A stretch of DNA of 35,118 nt, from assembly GCA_002439605.1 (NCBI GenBank), contig DJOI01000062.1:1-35118 (forward strand), given 5' to 3'. Below are positions 1 through 7,213 of this stretch, piece by piece. A model generated the notes under the pieces. That model saw only the letters and a list, made by a program, of their open reading frames with translations. It was not told the DNA's origin and ran no database searches. This DNA comes from Candidatus Segatella mututuai (GTDB taxonomy: Bacteria > Bacteroidota > Bacteroidia > Bacteroidales > Bacteroidaceae). The position numbers were made by a program, and so were the translations under genes. Position 1 is the first letter of the stretch; each line of letters begins with the position of its first letter.

Positions 1-122
1 TATTTTCCATCTCCTTACTTCTTTTTCTCAACTTTCCTTGCTTTAGTTTCGATGGAAATATATACTTTTGCCAAAGTATATCAGGGAATAGAAAGCATGC
101 TCATTGTGATGTCGGTATTATA

Positions 123-2699
123 TCAGACTTGCGCCTCCAGCTCTTCCCTCGAAATGGTGGTGCTCCAGAGACCTACTTTCTCATCCTCCTCGTGTTTGTT
201 GATGCCAGCATAGGTAAGACTGCTGTCCTCGTATCGTTTGAACTTGAAGACGGCATCGTTCATCAGCGCCTCATTGAAGACACCGAGGTTCACCAACAGC
301 TCGAAATCCTTCTTGTCCAATCCCGTAACCTTCGAGAAGAGGCCTGGCTCCAACTGCATGATGACATCCCGAAGACTGCGCTCTCGATAGTCGGTGAGGT
401 ACATGAAGATAGGGATGCGAGTGGCAAACTTGATGAGCTTGTCCTGTATCATCTTGCGCTTGCCCTTGATCTCCTTCTCCTCTTCCGATAGCTCTTTCTT
501 CTCCCTTTTCGAGAGACCATCGGCTGAGTCAGCCTTTTCCTTCTTCGTCTTCTTGATGTGGTCGGTCTTGGTGATGATGGTCTGTATGTCCTCGTTCAAG
601 CTTCTGAATCCCTCGATGCTCATGAGGGCTTGCATCGCCTGCTCATTGTTCAGGAGTTTCTCCAGCACACCGTTCGTCACGTTTACCAGCGTGGCGCTCT
701 CCCATCTTCTCGCCAACAAGGTGGCTGAAGTATTGCTCGTTGCCATGTCGAGCACCTCGGCAGCATTCAGCGCCTTCATCGCTCCGTCTTGATAACAGAT
801 GATTGGCAAGAAATGAATCAAGTCGTCCACCTTTTGCTCGGGAGTCTTGTTGGAGCCCACGGTCAACTGACTGCTATATTCCGCCAACTTGCGCAAGGCT
901 CTGTTGGGCGAGAAGTCGAAGACATAACACTCCTGCTTCAGTATCTCCACCTGGTTAGGATGCAAGCCGTCCCGATTGGCGATGGTCCAAGGCGACTGCA
1001 CTCGGAAAGCTGCCTGGAAATAAGTCTCAGGACTTGCCGTGTCACGAAGCATGAAGATGCCTGTCCAAGGTTTCACGGTAACACCAGTGGTCAGTTTGCC
1101 ACAACTCAAGGTGATGGTCTTGCAATGCAAGGGGTCGGGATGCTCCATCGCTCGTTCCACGGGATAAAGTGCATCCAGTCCGACTCCAGCCTTGGTTCCG
1201 GCGCACACGATGACCTGGTACTCTTGATAGAAAGTATTCTGGGGTTCCATCAAGAGATTGCGCATTGCATAGCAGGAGGCTACGTTCGGCAAGAACCACA
1301 AGGTATGAGCCAAGACACCATAGAGGCGGACATCATAAAATGGAAGCGGTGGCTTGCGATTGTTCTGCTTTAGGTTGTCGATAGAGGCTGGCAGATAGTT
1401 TCCTCGCAACAGGTCGAGCCACTTCTGCACATCGTCATGGAAGCGAAACTCAGCCTCATCGCCCTCGCCCTCCGCCAAGAAGAAGGTATTCAGGTCGAAC
1501 TCGTCAAATTCTCCTTCACTTGCCACAGACGCGATGGATGGAGGGAGCTGATAGGTCATCAACACCATTCGAGGAAGAGAGGCGTAAGGATTGGGCAAGC
1601 TCGAATGTTCTTTCTCCCAATTTTCCTTGGCTCGCTGTTCGTCGGAGTAAGTCCAGTTGTAGATTTCATCCTCGATGAAGTCGCCCGAAGCCAAGGCTCG
1701 AAATGGGGTACCCGAAAGATAGAGGTAATGGCGAGCGGTAATCGGCATCAAGTCCTCGTCGAAGTAATCAGGATTTTCCACCTCTTGATCCAGTTCCTTC
1801 TCTGCTTCCTTCTGCGCTTTTCGGAAGGCCTTCAAATCTTCCTTCTGCTCTTTCATGTCCTCGTGAGAGCCGATGAGTTCCTGTGCATCCTCTCGCCAAG
1901 CACCGAAATGGTATTCGTCGAGCACCACGCAGTCCCAGTTGAAGCCACGTGTCCACTCATGCTTGGCTTTCATGCCACCGCTCTTGCTCTTGCCCAAGAA
2001 GTCTTGGAACGAGCCGAAGCACACGAAAGGTTTTGTGGGGTCGATGTCTTGGTCGGTTTGAGTCTTGGAGTTAATGAATTGCCAGCCTTCGAAGTCACGG
2101 TGGCGCATCAAGTCTTCCTCCCATGCTTGCGCCACGGCTGGCTTAAAGGTGAGCACCAACAATCTGCGCCACTTCATGCGCAGGGCAAGCTGATAAGTAG
2201 TAAAGGTCTTGCCGAAGCGCATCTTGCAGTTCCAAAGAAAGTGAGGGGTATGATCGGGCTCGTCCTTGTATCGCTCGAAATAGGCAGCAGTTTGCTCCAC
2301 TGCCTTGGCTTGTTCAGGGCGCATCGGGAAAGTCTCGGTTCTATCGTAGATGGTCTCCTGTCGGTCTCTCACGGCAAGCCAAGCTTTCTTCACATCCTCC
2401 ACCTTGCAACGGAACCACTCGCCCTTAACCTTCGTACAGCCATTGCGAACGAGCATACGATGCACTTCCTTGTCGGTAAAGACGGAGCCGTCCTGTCGCA
2501 TCGCCGTCTCTTCGAAGAGGATGCGCACGGGGTCGTTGCCAGGTTTCTCTATCTGGTGTTGTTGATGAATACGAGTGATGGTATCTTGGGTGGTGTAGCC
2601 CACCTTGAGCAATCCTTTCAAGTGTGGATTGTACAATTCTTGATAAGCATAGATTTTAGGTTGCGATTCCGATTTCTCGGGAAATAAAGTTTGCGTCAT
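123..2699 (-). CDS. T5orf172 (GIY-YIG) nuclease fused to SF2 DEAD-like helicase, restriction subunit
   Basis: 858 aa. Residues about 15-105 look like a T5orf172-type GIY-YIG nuclease: LKVGYT at 31-36, EVH at 78-80 and GEWF at 93-96. An SF2 helicase core follows, with Walker A-like MRFGKT (160-165), DEYH box (261-264), SGTPF motif III (329-333), LTTGVT motif V (536-541) and QAAFRVQ in the motif VI position (562-568). The C-terminal third has a highly charged lysine/glutamate stretch and no recognised domain. The gene lies 158 bp downstream of an Eco57I-like methylase on the same strand, so the likely role is the translocating and cleaving subunit of a restriction-modification system; that role is inferred from domains and neighbours. 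The frame is intact. Specificity, cofactor use and cleavage are unknown. The nuclease assignment is less certain than the helicase assignment. Confidence 0.85.
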   Translation of the reverse strand: MTQTLFPEKSESQPKIYAYQELYNPHLKGLLKVGYTTQDTITRIHQQHQIEKPGNDPVRILFEETAMRQDGSVFTDKEVHRMLVRNGCTKVKGEWFRCKVEDVKKAWLAVRDRQETIYDRTETFPMRPEQAKAVEQTAAYFERYKDEPDHTPHFLWNCKMRFGKTFTTYQLALRMKWRRLLVLTFKPAVAQAWEEDLMRHRDFEGWQFINSKTQTDQDIDPTKPFVCFGSFQDFLGKSKSGGMKAKHEWTRGFNWDCVVLDEYHFGAWREDAQELIGSHEDMKEQKEDLKAFRKAQKEAEKELDQEVENPDYFDEDLMPITARHYLYLSGTPFRALASGDFIEDEIYNWTYSDEQRAKENWEKEHSSLPNPYASLPRMVLMTYQLPPSIASVASEGEFDEFDLNTFFLAEGEGDEAEFRFHDDVQKWLDLLRGNYLPASIDNLKQNNRKPPLPFYDVRLYGVLAHTLWFLPNVASCYAMRNLLMEPQNTFYQEYQVIVCAGTKAGVGLDALYPVERAMEHPDPLHCKTITLSCGKLTTGVTVKPWTGIFMLRDTASPETYFQAAFRVQSPWTIANRDGLHPNQVEILKQECYVFDFSPNRALRKLAEYSSQLTVGSNKTPEQKVDDLIHFLPIICYQDGAMKALNAAEVLDMATSNTSATLLARRWESATLVNVTNGVLEKLLNNEQAMQALMSIEGFRSLNEDIQTIITKTDHIKKTKKEKADSADGLSKREKKELSEEEKEIKGKRKMIQDKLIKFATRIPIFMYLTDYRERSLRDVIMQLEPGLFSKVTGLDKKDFELLVNLGVFNEALMNDAVFKFKRYEDSSLTYAGINKHEEDEKVGLWSTTISREELEAQV

Positions 2700-2725
2700 A
2701 AGCGTTTTATATTTTTATGGCGCAG

Positions 2726-2816
2726 CTTTGATATTTCGGGGAAGAAATTTCATGCAATTATTTCAACCAAGGATGCTTTTGATGCATGCAAATTTTTCTT
2801 CCCAAAAATATCAAAG
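2726..2816 (-). promoter_or_regulatory. Long imperfect inverted repeat and possible promoter between methylase and helicase genes
   Basis: The left arm starts CTTTGATATTT at 2726 and runs to about 2756. The right arm, about 2783-2816, is its near-perfect reverse complement (ends AATATCAAAG). A loop of roughly 26 nt separates them. On the minus strand TATTTTTG at 2803-2810 matches the TAnnTTTG -7 consensus, so the hairpin could lie in the leader of the helicase mRNA. It could equally be an intercistronic stabilising or attenuating structure. Confidence 0.55.
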
Positions 2817-2857
2817 AGCACTGAAATTTAACTATTTATATATAAGCACCTATTTCA

Positions 2858-4360
2858 TCATTCCATCGGTCGAATCATCGACTCGATGAAGGCTATTTCA
2901 TCGGAGGATAGGCCGTACTTGCGATAAAGCTGCTCGTCGGTCCAAGGATGAGAGAAGTCTTGGAGAGGGACTAGATTGAATGTTCTCTTTGAGACATCAG
3001 GAGATACGATAGTTACCTGACATAAGATTCTAAAGAACTTAGTTTTAACATACGACATAAAATTCTCCGCTTCTTGCTTATTCTCAAAAACATCTACAAC
3101 AATATAAGACTCCGTTACCACAGCATTTGGTTCCACTATGAATGTTTGAGACATTCGAAGAACCTGTCCATTATCTTCCTCTGGCACAGAAGTTGATCTT
3201 GATGTTACCACTTTCCATAGCCCTATCGTATCTTCATTTTTTTGAATCTCAACTCTTTTTACATAGCCGTAACCACACTTTGCCTTTTTAGTGTAAAGCT
3301 TAATTTCCCCATCCTTTGTGAATCCTACAAAATTAGTTCTAAACCCATAAGGCTTTTGGCGGAAAACTTTCGAAGAAACTTTTTCTTCATTCTTACGCAT
3401 TATCTTTGCGACAATGTTCCTCACTCTAGAATCTCGAATAAAGAAATCTAAGCCAAACTCCAATTTCGGGCGAGTCATTTCAATATCTTTACCGCTATCA
3501 TGATTGATAATCAAAACTTCCGAAGACTGATAATGTGAATCTAACAAGAAATAACAAATACCACCACCATTTCTAATTCCAGGAAAACAATCTTTAGCAC
3601 GTTGGTAATCATATATTATTTTTAGATGTAGGTCTGTAAGCATAGCCTCTCTAAAAGAATCCAACCCTCGCCCACCACAATACCATCTTGATGGAATAAT
3701 CATTATCAAATATGAAGGTGAAAGTTTTTTAGCCTGCTCTACAAATAAATTATATATTGGCGTTGCACTAGCATTATTTCCACCATCATCAAGTTGATAC
3801 GGCGGATTACCAATAATTACATCGAATTTCATATTGTCGAATAGTTCTTGAGGATTGTCTGTATGAATGAATTGATAGGCGTGGCTTTCCTTGTCCTCGC
3901 CACGATCGTAAACATCTCGGCTGGCGCCACAATAGACGCACTTGCCAGCATCGTTCCAAGTATGCAGAATCTCATGGAAGAGAACATTGCCTTCTGCCGA
4001 GTCGAAACGACTGATGCTGTACTCGCAACTGGCATCCTTGCTGCAATAGAGCGAACGACGACTCACCAAGGCGGTAAGCTCCGTTATTGCCATTCCGTAC
4101 ACCTGATGGTGCAGAATGTGGTCGAGACGTTCTTGTACGTCGGGAATCTCATCTGCAAGACCTACCAGCAAGCGCTTGGTTATCTCTCGAAGGAAAACTC
4201 CGCTCTTCGTGAAAGGGTCGAGAAACTTAGCTCGGCTATTGCGCCAAATATCCTTTGGCAGCATGTCGAGCATACGATTGGCTATCTCTGGAGGCGTAAA
4301 CACCTCGTCGTTGCTCAGGTTGGCTAAGCAACTGAGCACGTCGGGATTATAGTTGATCAT
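2858..4360 (-). CDS. Eco57I-like adenine-specific DNA methyltransferase
   Basis: 500 aa. It carries a motif I-like AdoMet loop, FLDPFTKSGVFL (46-57), and the amino-methyltransferase signature NPPY (185-188), as in N6-adenine enzymes of the Eco57I class. Cysteines at 106, 112, 141 and 144 could form a small zinc site between the two motifs (inference). The region after about residue 225 would be the target-recognition part. DNA from about position 3830 downwards is visibly richer in A and T than the part encoding the N-terminus. The start codon lies inside the end of the upstream methylase-like gene (14 bp overlap), which indicates translational coupling. Likely role: sequence-specific DNA modification, working with the neighbouring nuclease-helicase. 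Confidence 0.85.
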   Translation of the reverse strand: MINYNPDVLSCLANLSNDEVFTPPEIANRMLDMLPKDIWRNSRAKFLDPFTKSGVFLREITKRLLVGLADEIPDVQERLDHILHHQVYGMAITELTALVSRRSLYCSKDASCEYSISRFDSAEGNVLFHEILHTWNDAGKCVYCGASRDVYDRGEDKESHAYQFIHTDNPQELFDNMKFDVIIGNPPYQLDDGGNNASATPIYNLFVEQAKKLSPSYLIMIIPSRWYCGGRGLDSFREAMLTDLHLKIIYDYQRAKDCFPGIRNGGGICYFLLDSHYQSSEVLIINHDSGKDIEMTRPKLEFGLDFFIRDSRVRNIVAKIMRKNEEKVSSKVFRQKPYGFRTNFVGFTKDGEIKLYTKKAKCGYGYVKRVEIQKNEDTIGLWKVVTSRSTSVPEEDNGQVLRMSQTFIVEPNAVVTESYIVVDVFENKQEAENFMSYVKTKFFRILCQVTIVSPDVSKRTFNLVPLQDFSHPWTDEQLYRKYGLSSDEIAFIESMIRPME

Positions 4361-5036
4361 GGTTGGGAAGATTCAGATAGTGAGTCAACGGATATTCTCT
4401 TATCGGGTCGTGTACGAAGGTAGGCTCGCCTGTGTCGGCGAAGAGCAATCCCTCATCGCCAGCCTTGGGCTTGTCGTACTCCACATTCTTGAGCAAATCG
4501 TCCAAACGGAAGTCACGTCGTTTCACCTTGCCACCACCTACGAAGCCCCACTCGGCAAACACAATTGGGTCGCCAGTGGAAGTCTCCATCGTGAGGGCAT
4601 CGCCACAGAGGATATTCTTGGTATAGAGAAACTGGATGCAACGCTGATAGGCAGAGCTGCATCCTTTACGGAATACACGTTGATAACGCTCCATGAAATC
4701 ATCATAGAGCCTCTCGCGACAGGCTTCCACGTTGTCGGGCAGCAGTTCCACGCCATACATCGAACTGACGGCAAGGGCAGCGTACCACTCATAGTCGTAC
4801 TGGCTCTTGCCGTATAGGCGTTCCACCACATCGAGCTTGCGGCGCTGAATCTCTATGAGGAAATTACCATTGCCACAGGCTGGTTCGAGGAATCGAGAGT
4901 CTATCCGCTCGGTCTCTTTCTTCACCAAGTCGAGCATGGCATTCACCTCACGCTTGGCTGTATAGACTTCTCCATGCTCAGCCACACGCTCACGCGACAC
5001 AACCTGTCTTTCTTCAGAATCTTTCTTGTTTGTCAT
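4347..5036 (-). CDS. Methyltransferase-like subunit with AdoMet motif I but no visible NPPY motif
   Basis: 229 aa. EVYTAKREVNAMLDL followed by EPACGNGNF (51-59) matches the N-terminal part and AdoMet-binding motif I of type I HsdM/Eco57I methylases. No [DNS]PP[YF] catalytic motif is visible, and the protein is short for a complete enzyme. It is first in the operon and overlaps the next methylase by 14 bp. It may be an accessory half of a two-part methyltransferase, or a shortened enzyme that has kept only cofactor binding. The reading frame is open and starts with ATG, so it does not look like a decaying pseudogene. On the minus strand a weak TATCTTTT lies just upstream; no strong promoter is visible. 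Confidence 0.75.
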   Translation of the reverse strand: MTNKKDSEERQVVSRERVAEHGEVYTAKREVNAMLDLVKKETERIDSRFLEPACGNGNFLIEIQRRKLDVVERLYGKSQYDYEWYAALAVSSMYGVELLPDNVEACRERLYDDFMERYQRVFRKGCSSAYQRCIQFLYTKNILCGDALTMETSTGDPIVFAEWGFVGGGKVKRRDFRLDDLLKNVEYDKPKAGDEGLLFADTGEPTFVHDPIREYPLTHYLNLPNHDQL

Positions 5037-5130
5037 GTTTGGTCGAACATTTAAAATCTAACAGTAAAAGATAGCTGCTTTACTTAGACAGTAATCATTA
5101 TCTAAAAACATTGAGTGGAAAGAAAAAGAA

Positions 5131-5272
5131 AGGCGCACCCGATTCCTTTCCGCTCCTAAACCCGGGCTGTCCGACCAAAGATTACCCAACTACCGAAACG
5201 AAAGGAAGGGGTACGCCTATAGTTAGGCGCATCCTCATCCTCAGAAGTTCGGTAGAAATTGTCTGGTCGGAC
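5131..5272. repeat. Nested, mutually exclusive inverted repeats (possible structured RNA)
   Basis: Structure 1 is one long nested stem: GTCCGACCA (5169-5177) with TGGTCGGAC (5264-5272), CTACCGAA (5190-5197) with TTCGGTAG (5248-5255), and CGCCTA (5214-5219) with TAGGCG (5224-5229). Structure 2 uses the same central strand differently: AGGCGcACCC (5131-5140) with GGGTaCGCCT (5209-5218), and CCTTTC (5145-5150) with GAAAGG (5200-5205). The two cannot form together. No known RNA family is recognised. Confidence 0.6.
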
Positions 5273-5403
5273 TATTTGGATTTAGAACTTCATCGAAATA
5301 GATACGAAATCTATTCATCCACAAAAATCAGTCATCCTTCCTCCCTCTTTCATCAGACAGAAATCTGAATTCAATCAGTTAGAAATTATGACGGCTTTCT
5401 CTT

Positions 5404-5469
5404 ATGCCTCTCGGATGAAGCAGACATGGCTCTTGGATAAAGCCAATATGCCTCTTCGGCGAAGCAAGT
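5404..5469. repeat. Three imperfect 22-bp tandem units
   Basis: Units at 5404-5425, 5426-5447 and 5448-5469 each begin ATGsCTCT and carry AAGC near the end (for example ATGCCTCTCGG and ATGCCTCTTCGG). The unit length is not a multiple of three and no gene covers it. Confidence 0.6.
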
Positions 5470-5646
5470 AAGAACAAAGCCATTGCAAAAGTACGAAAAA
5501 GATTCGGAACACCCAAGTATTTCCTGAAAAAGATAGCTGGTCTACAACTTTTATAAAAAACCACCCATGCTACACCCATACAAACGAGGAATAATACTTG
5601 CCACAGAAGAAAAATAAAGAAATATATAGAAATAAGTACCAAAAGA

Positions 5647-5678
5647 TTTGGTGGAATGAAATAAAAGTAGTACCTTTG
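5647..5678 (+). promoter_or_regulatory. Promoter of tRNA-Tyr
   Basis: TTTG at 5647-5650, a 20-bp spacer, and TACCTTTG at 5671-5678 match the Bacteroidota housekeeping promoter (TTTG-N19/20-TAnnTTTG). The box ends 20 bp before the mature tRNA 5' end. Confidence 0.75.
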
Positions 5679-5698
5679 CAATCGCTTTTTAAGAGCAA

Positions 5699-5780
5699 GG
5701 GTGGTTACCAGAGTGGCCAAATGGGGCAGACTGTAAATCTGCTGGCTATGCCTTCGGTGGTTCGAATCCATCACCACCCA
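5699..5780 (+). tRNA. tRNA-Tyr (anticodon GTA)
   Basis: The acceptor stem pairs GGGTGGT (5699-5705) with ACCACCC (5773-5779), followed by discriminator A at 5780. The anticodon arm is GCAGA-CTGTAAA-TCTGC with GTA anticodon. A long variable arm (class II tRNA) is followed by the T arm GGTGG-TTCGAAT-CCATC. The 3' CCA is not encoded. Length is 82 nt. Confidence 0.96.
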
Positions 5781-5811
5781 CTTTTCCCAACATAGCTCAT
5801 AAATTTAAAAG

Positions 5812-5840
5812 TCCAGATTTCTTATGAAACCTGGATTTTT
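5812..5840 (+). terminator. Terminator of tRNA-Tyr
   Basis: TCCAGATTT (5812-5820) pairs with AAACCTGGA (5827-5835), with one mismatch and a 6-nt loop, and runs into a T-rich tail. Confidence 0.6.
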
Positions 5841-5861
5841 GCTTTATTCCCCCTTCTACAA

Positions 5862-5893
5862 CAAAAACGTCCTACCCCTTTTTCGGATAGGAC
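5862..5893 (-). terminator. Terminator downstream of fcl
   Basis: Read on the minus strand, GTCCTATCC and GGGTAGGAC form a 9-bp stem with one wobble (arms 5885-5893 and 5869-5877), followed by a run of T's at 5867-5863. It sits 28 bp past the fcl stop codon. Confidence 0.7.
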
Positions 5894-5920
5894 ATTCTTG
5901 GTTTTATTTTTCATTTTTCC

Positions 5921-7126
5921 TTACTTCAGGCTGTCACGATACCATTTATAGAGTTTCTCCACACCATCCTCAACCTCGACCTTGTGGGTCCAGCCTAAGC
6001 GATGGAGCTTGTCCACACAGATGAGCTTACGAGGTGTGCCGTCTGGCTTGGTGGCATCAAACTCGATTTTTCCATCGAAACCAACTGCCTTACGTACAAG
6101 TTCGGAGAGCTCACGAATGGTAAGTTCCTTGCCTGTGCCCACGTTGATGTGGCAGTTGCGGATTTCGCCGAGGGACGGGATGGCACCGCCTCTTCCCTCG
6201 GAGTTATTTCTATCTACCGCTCCATCTACCTTCGCTCCACAGAATACGGAAGAGTATTTCTCGATGCCGATGATGTCCTTGAAATCTACGTTCAAGAGCA
6301 CATGCACGCTGGCATCCGCCATGTCCTCGCTCCAAAGGAACTCACGAAGAGGTTTGCCTGTTCCCCAAAGCACCACCTTATTATTATAGATACCATAGAA
6401 CTCCAATGCCTTCAGGATGCGCTCGTGGTCGTTGTGACCATCCACATTGCCTTCGCCAATGATGGTACGGAGCCTGTCGGTCGGGTTGATAGGACGCTTG
6501 TTCATGTCCACCTCGATGCTGTGCCAGTCGCCGTCGTGGATGAGTTTGGCAAGATAAATCTTGCGCATCATGGCAGGCATCACGTGGCTGTTCTCCAAGT
6601 GGAAGTTGTCGTTTGGACCATAGAGGTTGGTTGGCATCACGGCGATGTAATTGGTGCCATACTGCAGGTTGTAGCTCTCGCACATCTTCAGACCAGCAAT
6701 CTTGGCGATGGCATACTCCTCGTTGGTATATTCCAGAGGGGATGTCAGAAGCGCATCCTCCTTCATCGGCTGTGGAGCGTTCTTCGGGTAAATGCAGGTG
6801 CTGCCCAAGAAGAGGAGCTTCTTCACGCCATGGGAGTAGGCATTGCTGATGACGTTGCACTGCATCTTCATGTTTTGCATGATGAAGTCGGCACGATAGA
6901 GCGAGTTCGCCATGATGCCGCCCACAAAGGCTGCCGCCAAGACTACGGCATCAGGCTTCTCCTCGTCAAAGAACTTCTGTACGGCATACTGGTCGGTGAG
7001 ATCGAGTTCTTTGTGAGAACGGCCTACCAAGTTATGATAACCTCGTGACTGGAGGTTGTTCCAAATAGCAGAACCAACGAGACCGTGGTGTCCTGCTACG
7101 TATATCTTTGAATTCTTATCTAACAC
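5921..7126 (-). CDS. fcl: GDP-L-fucose synthase
   Basis: 401 aa extended SDR enzyme, the epimerase/reductase that turns GDP-4-keto-6-deoxy-D-mannose into GDP-L-fucose using NADPH. Visible features are the nucleotide-binding loop GHHGLVG (12-18), GSTCIYP (108-114) with the catalytic serine, and the catalytic pair Y138-K142 (YAIAK). It is longer than the roughly 320-aa E. coli enzyme. The extra length appears as inserts around DMNKRPINPTDRLR and GAVDRNNSEGRGGAIPSLGE. The start is GTG at 7126; I see no in-frame ATG just upstream. It follows gmd, which makes its substrate, so the pair forms a two-gene GDP-fucose pathway for capsule or glycoprotein fucosylation (role inferred from family). Confidence 0.93.
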   Translation of the reverse strand: MLDKNSKIYVAGHHGLVGSAIWNNLQSRGYHNLVGRSHKELDLTDQYAVQKFFDEEKPDAVVLAAAFVGGIMANSLYRADFIMQNMKMQCNVISNAYSHGVKKLLFLGSTCIYPKNAPQPMKEDALLTSPLEYTNEEYAIAKIAGLKMCESYNLQYGTNYIAVMPTNLYGPNDNFHLENSHVMPAMMRKIYLAKLIHDGDWHSIEVDMNKRPINPTDRLRTIIGEGNVDGHNDHERILKALEFYGIYNNKVVLWGTGKPLREFLWSEDMADASVHVLLNVDFKDIIGIEKYSSVFCGAKVDGAVDRNNSEGRGGAIPSLGEIRNCHINVGTGKELTIRELSELVRKAVGFDGKIEFDATKPDGTPRKLICVDKLHRLGWTHKVEVEDGVEKLYKWYRDSLK

Positions 7127-7130
7127 TTTA

Positions 7131-7204
7131 TTTAATGTTTAATTCGTAATGTTTAATGTCAACTTACGAATAAATAATCCATAAAATAAACACTAAACAT
7201 TAAA
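7131..7204. repeat. Nested inverted repeats in the gmd-fcl gap
   Basis: TTTAATGTTTA (7131-7141) pairs perfectly with TAAACATTAAA (7194-7204). Immediately inside it ATTCGTAA (7142-7149) pairs with TTACGAAT (7164-7171). The gap between the two co-directional genes is 87 bp, so this is probably an intercistronic mRNA structure. Confidence 0.55.
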
Positions 7205-7213
7205 TACTACACA

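Larger units (their letters stand above)
5037..5698. other. Non-coding stretch with structured element and short tandem repeat
   Basis: No convincing gene. The only plus-strand frame (5111-5368) needs a TTG start and its translation looks random. A minus-strand frame at 5379-5777 runs antisense through tRNA-Tyr and is rejected. The stretch holds the nested inverted repeats at 5131-5272, a 22-bp tandem repeat at 5404-5469 and the tRNA promoter at 5647-5678. Confidence 0.6.

Noticed and set aside
1..122. Left edge of the window
   Set aside because: AT-rich sequence with no readable gene part, terminator or promoter that I could support.
1437..2687. Long plus-strand frame (416 codons) opposite the helicase
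   Set aside because: It is the complement of a gene with clear helicase motifs and has no recognisable domain itself. The same applies to the long antisense frames opposite dnaG (13618-15411), fcl (6002-7048) and ppk1 (24604-25563).
5214..5230. GTTAGGC within the palindrome looked like an integron attC core
   Set aside because: No matching RYYYAAC partner at the right distance, no integrase and no cassette genes; the bases are explained by the CGCCTA/TAGGCG stem.
5111..5368. Plus-strand 85-codon frame starting MSGKKKKG
   Set aside because: Needs a TTG start, overlaps the inverted-repeat element whose base pairing explains the sequence, and shows no protein-like pattern.
5379..5777. Minus-strand open frame of 132 codons
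   Set aside because: Its start and first 25 or so codons are antisense to tRNA-Tyr, and the rest covers the 22-bp repeats and AT-rich promoter DNA; this is a well-known kind of false gene.
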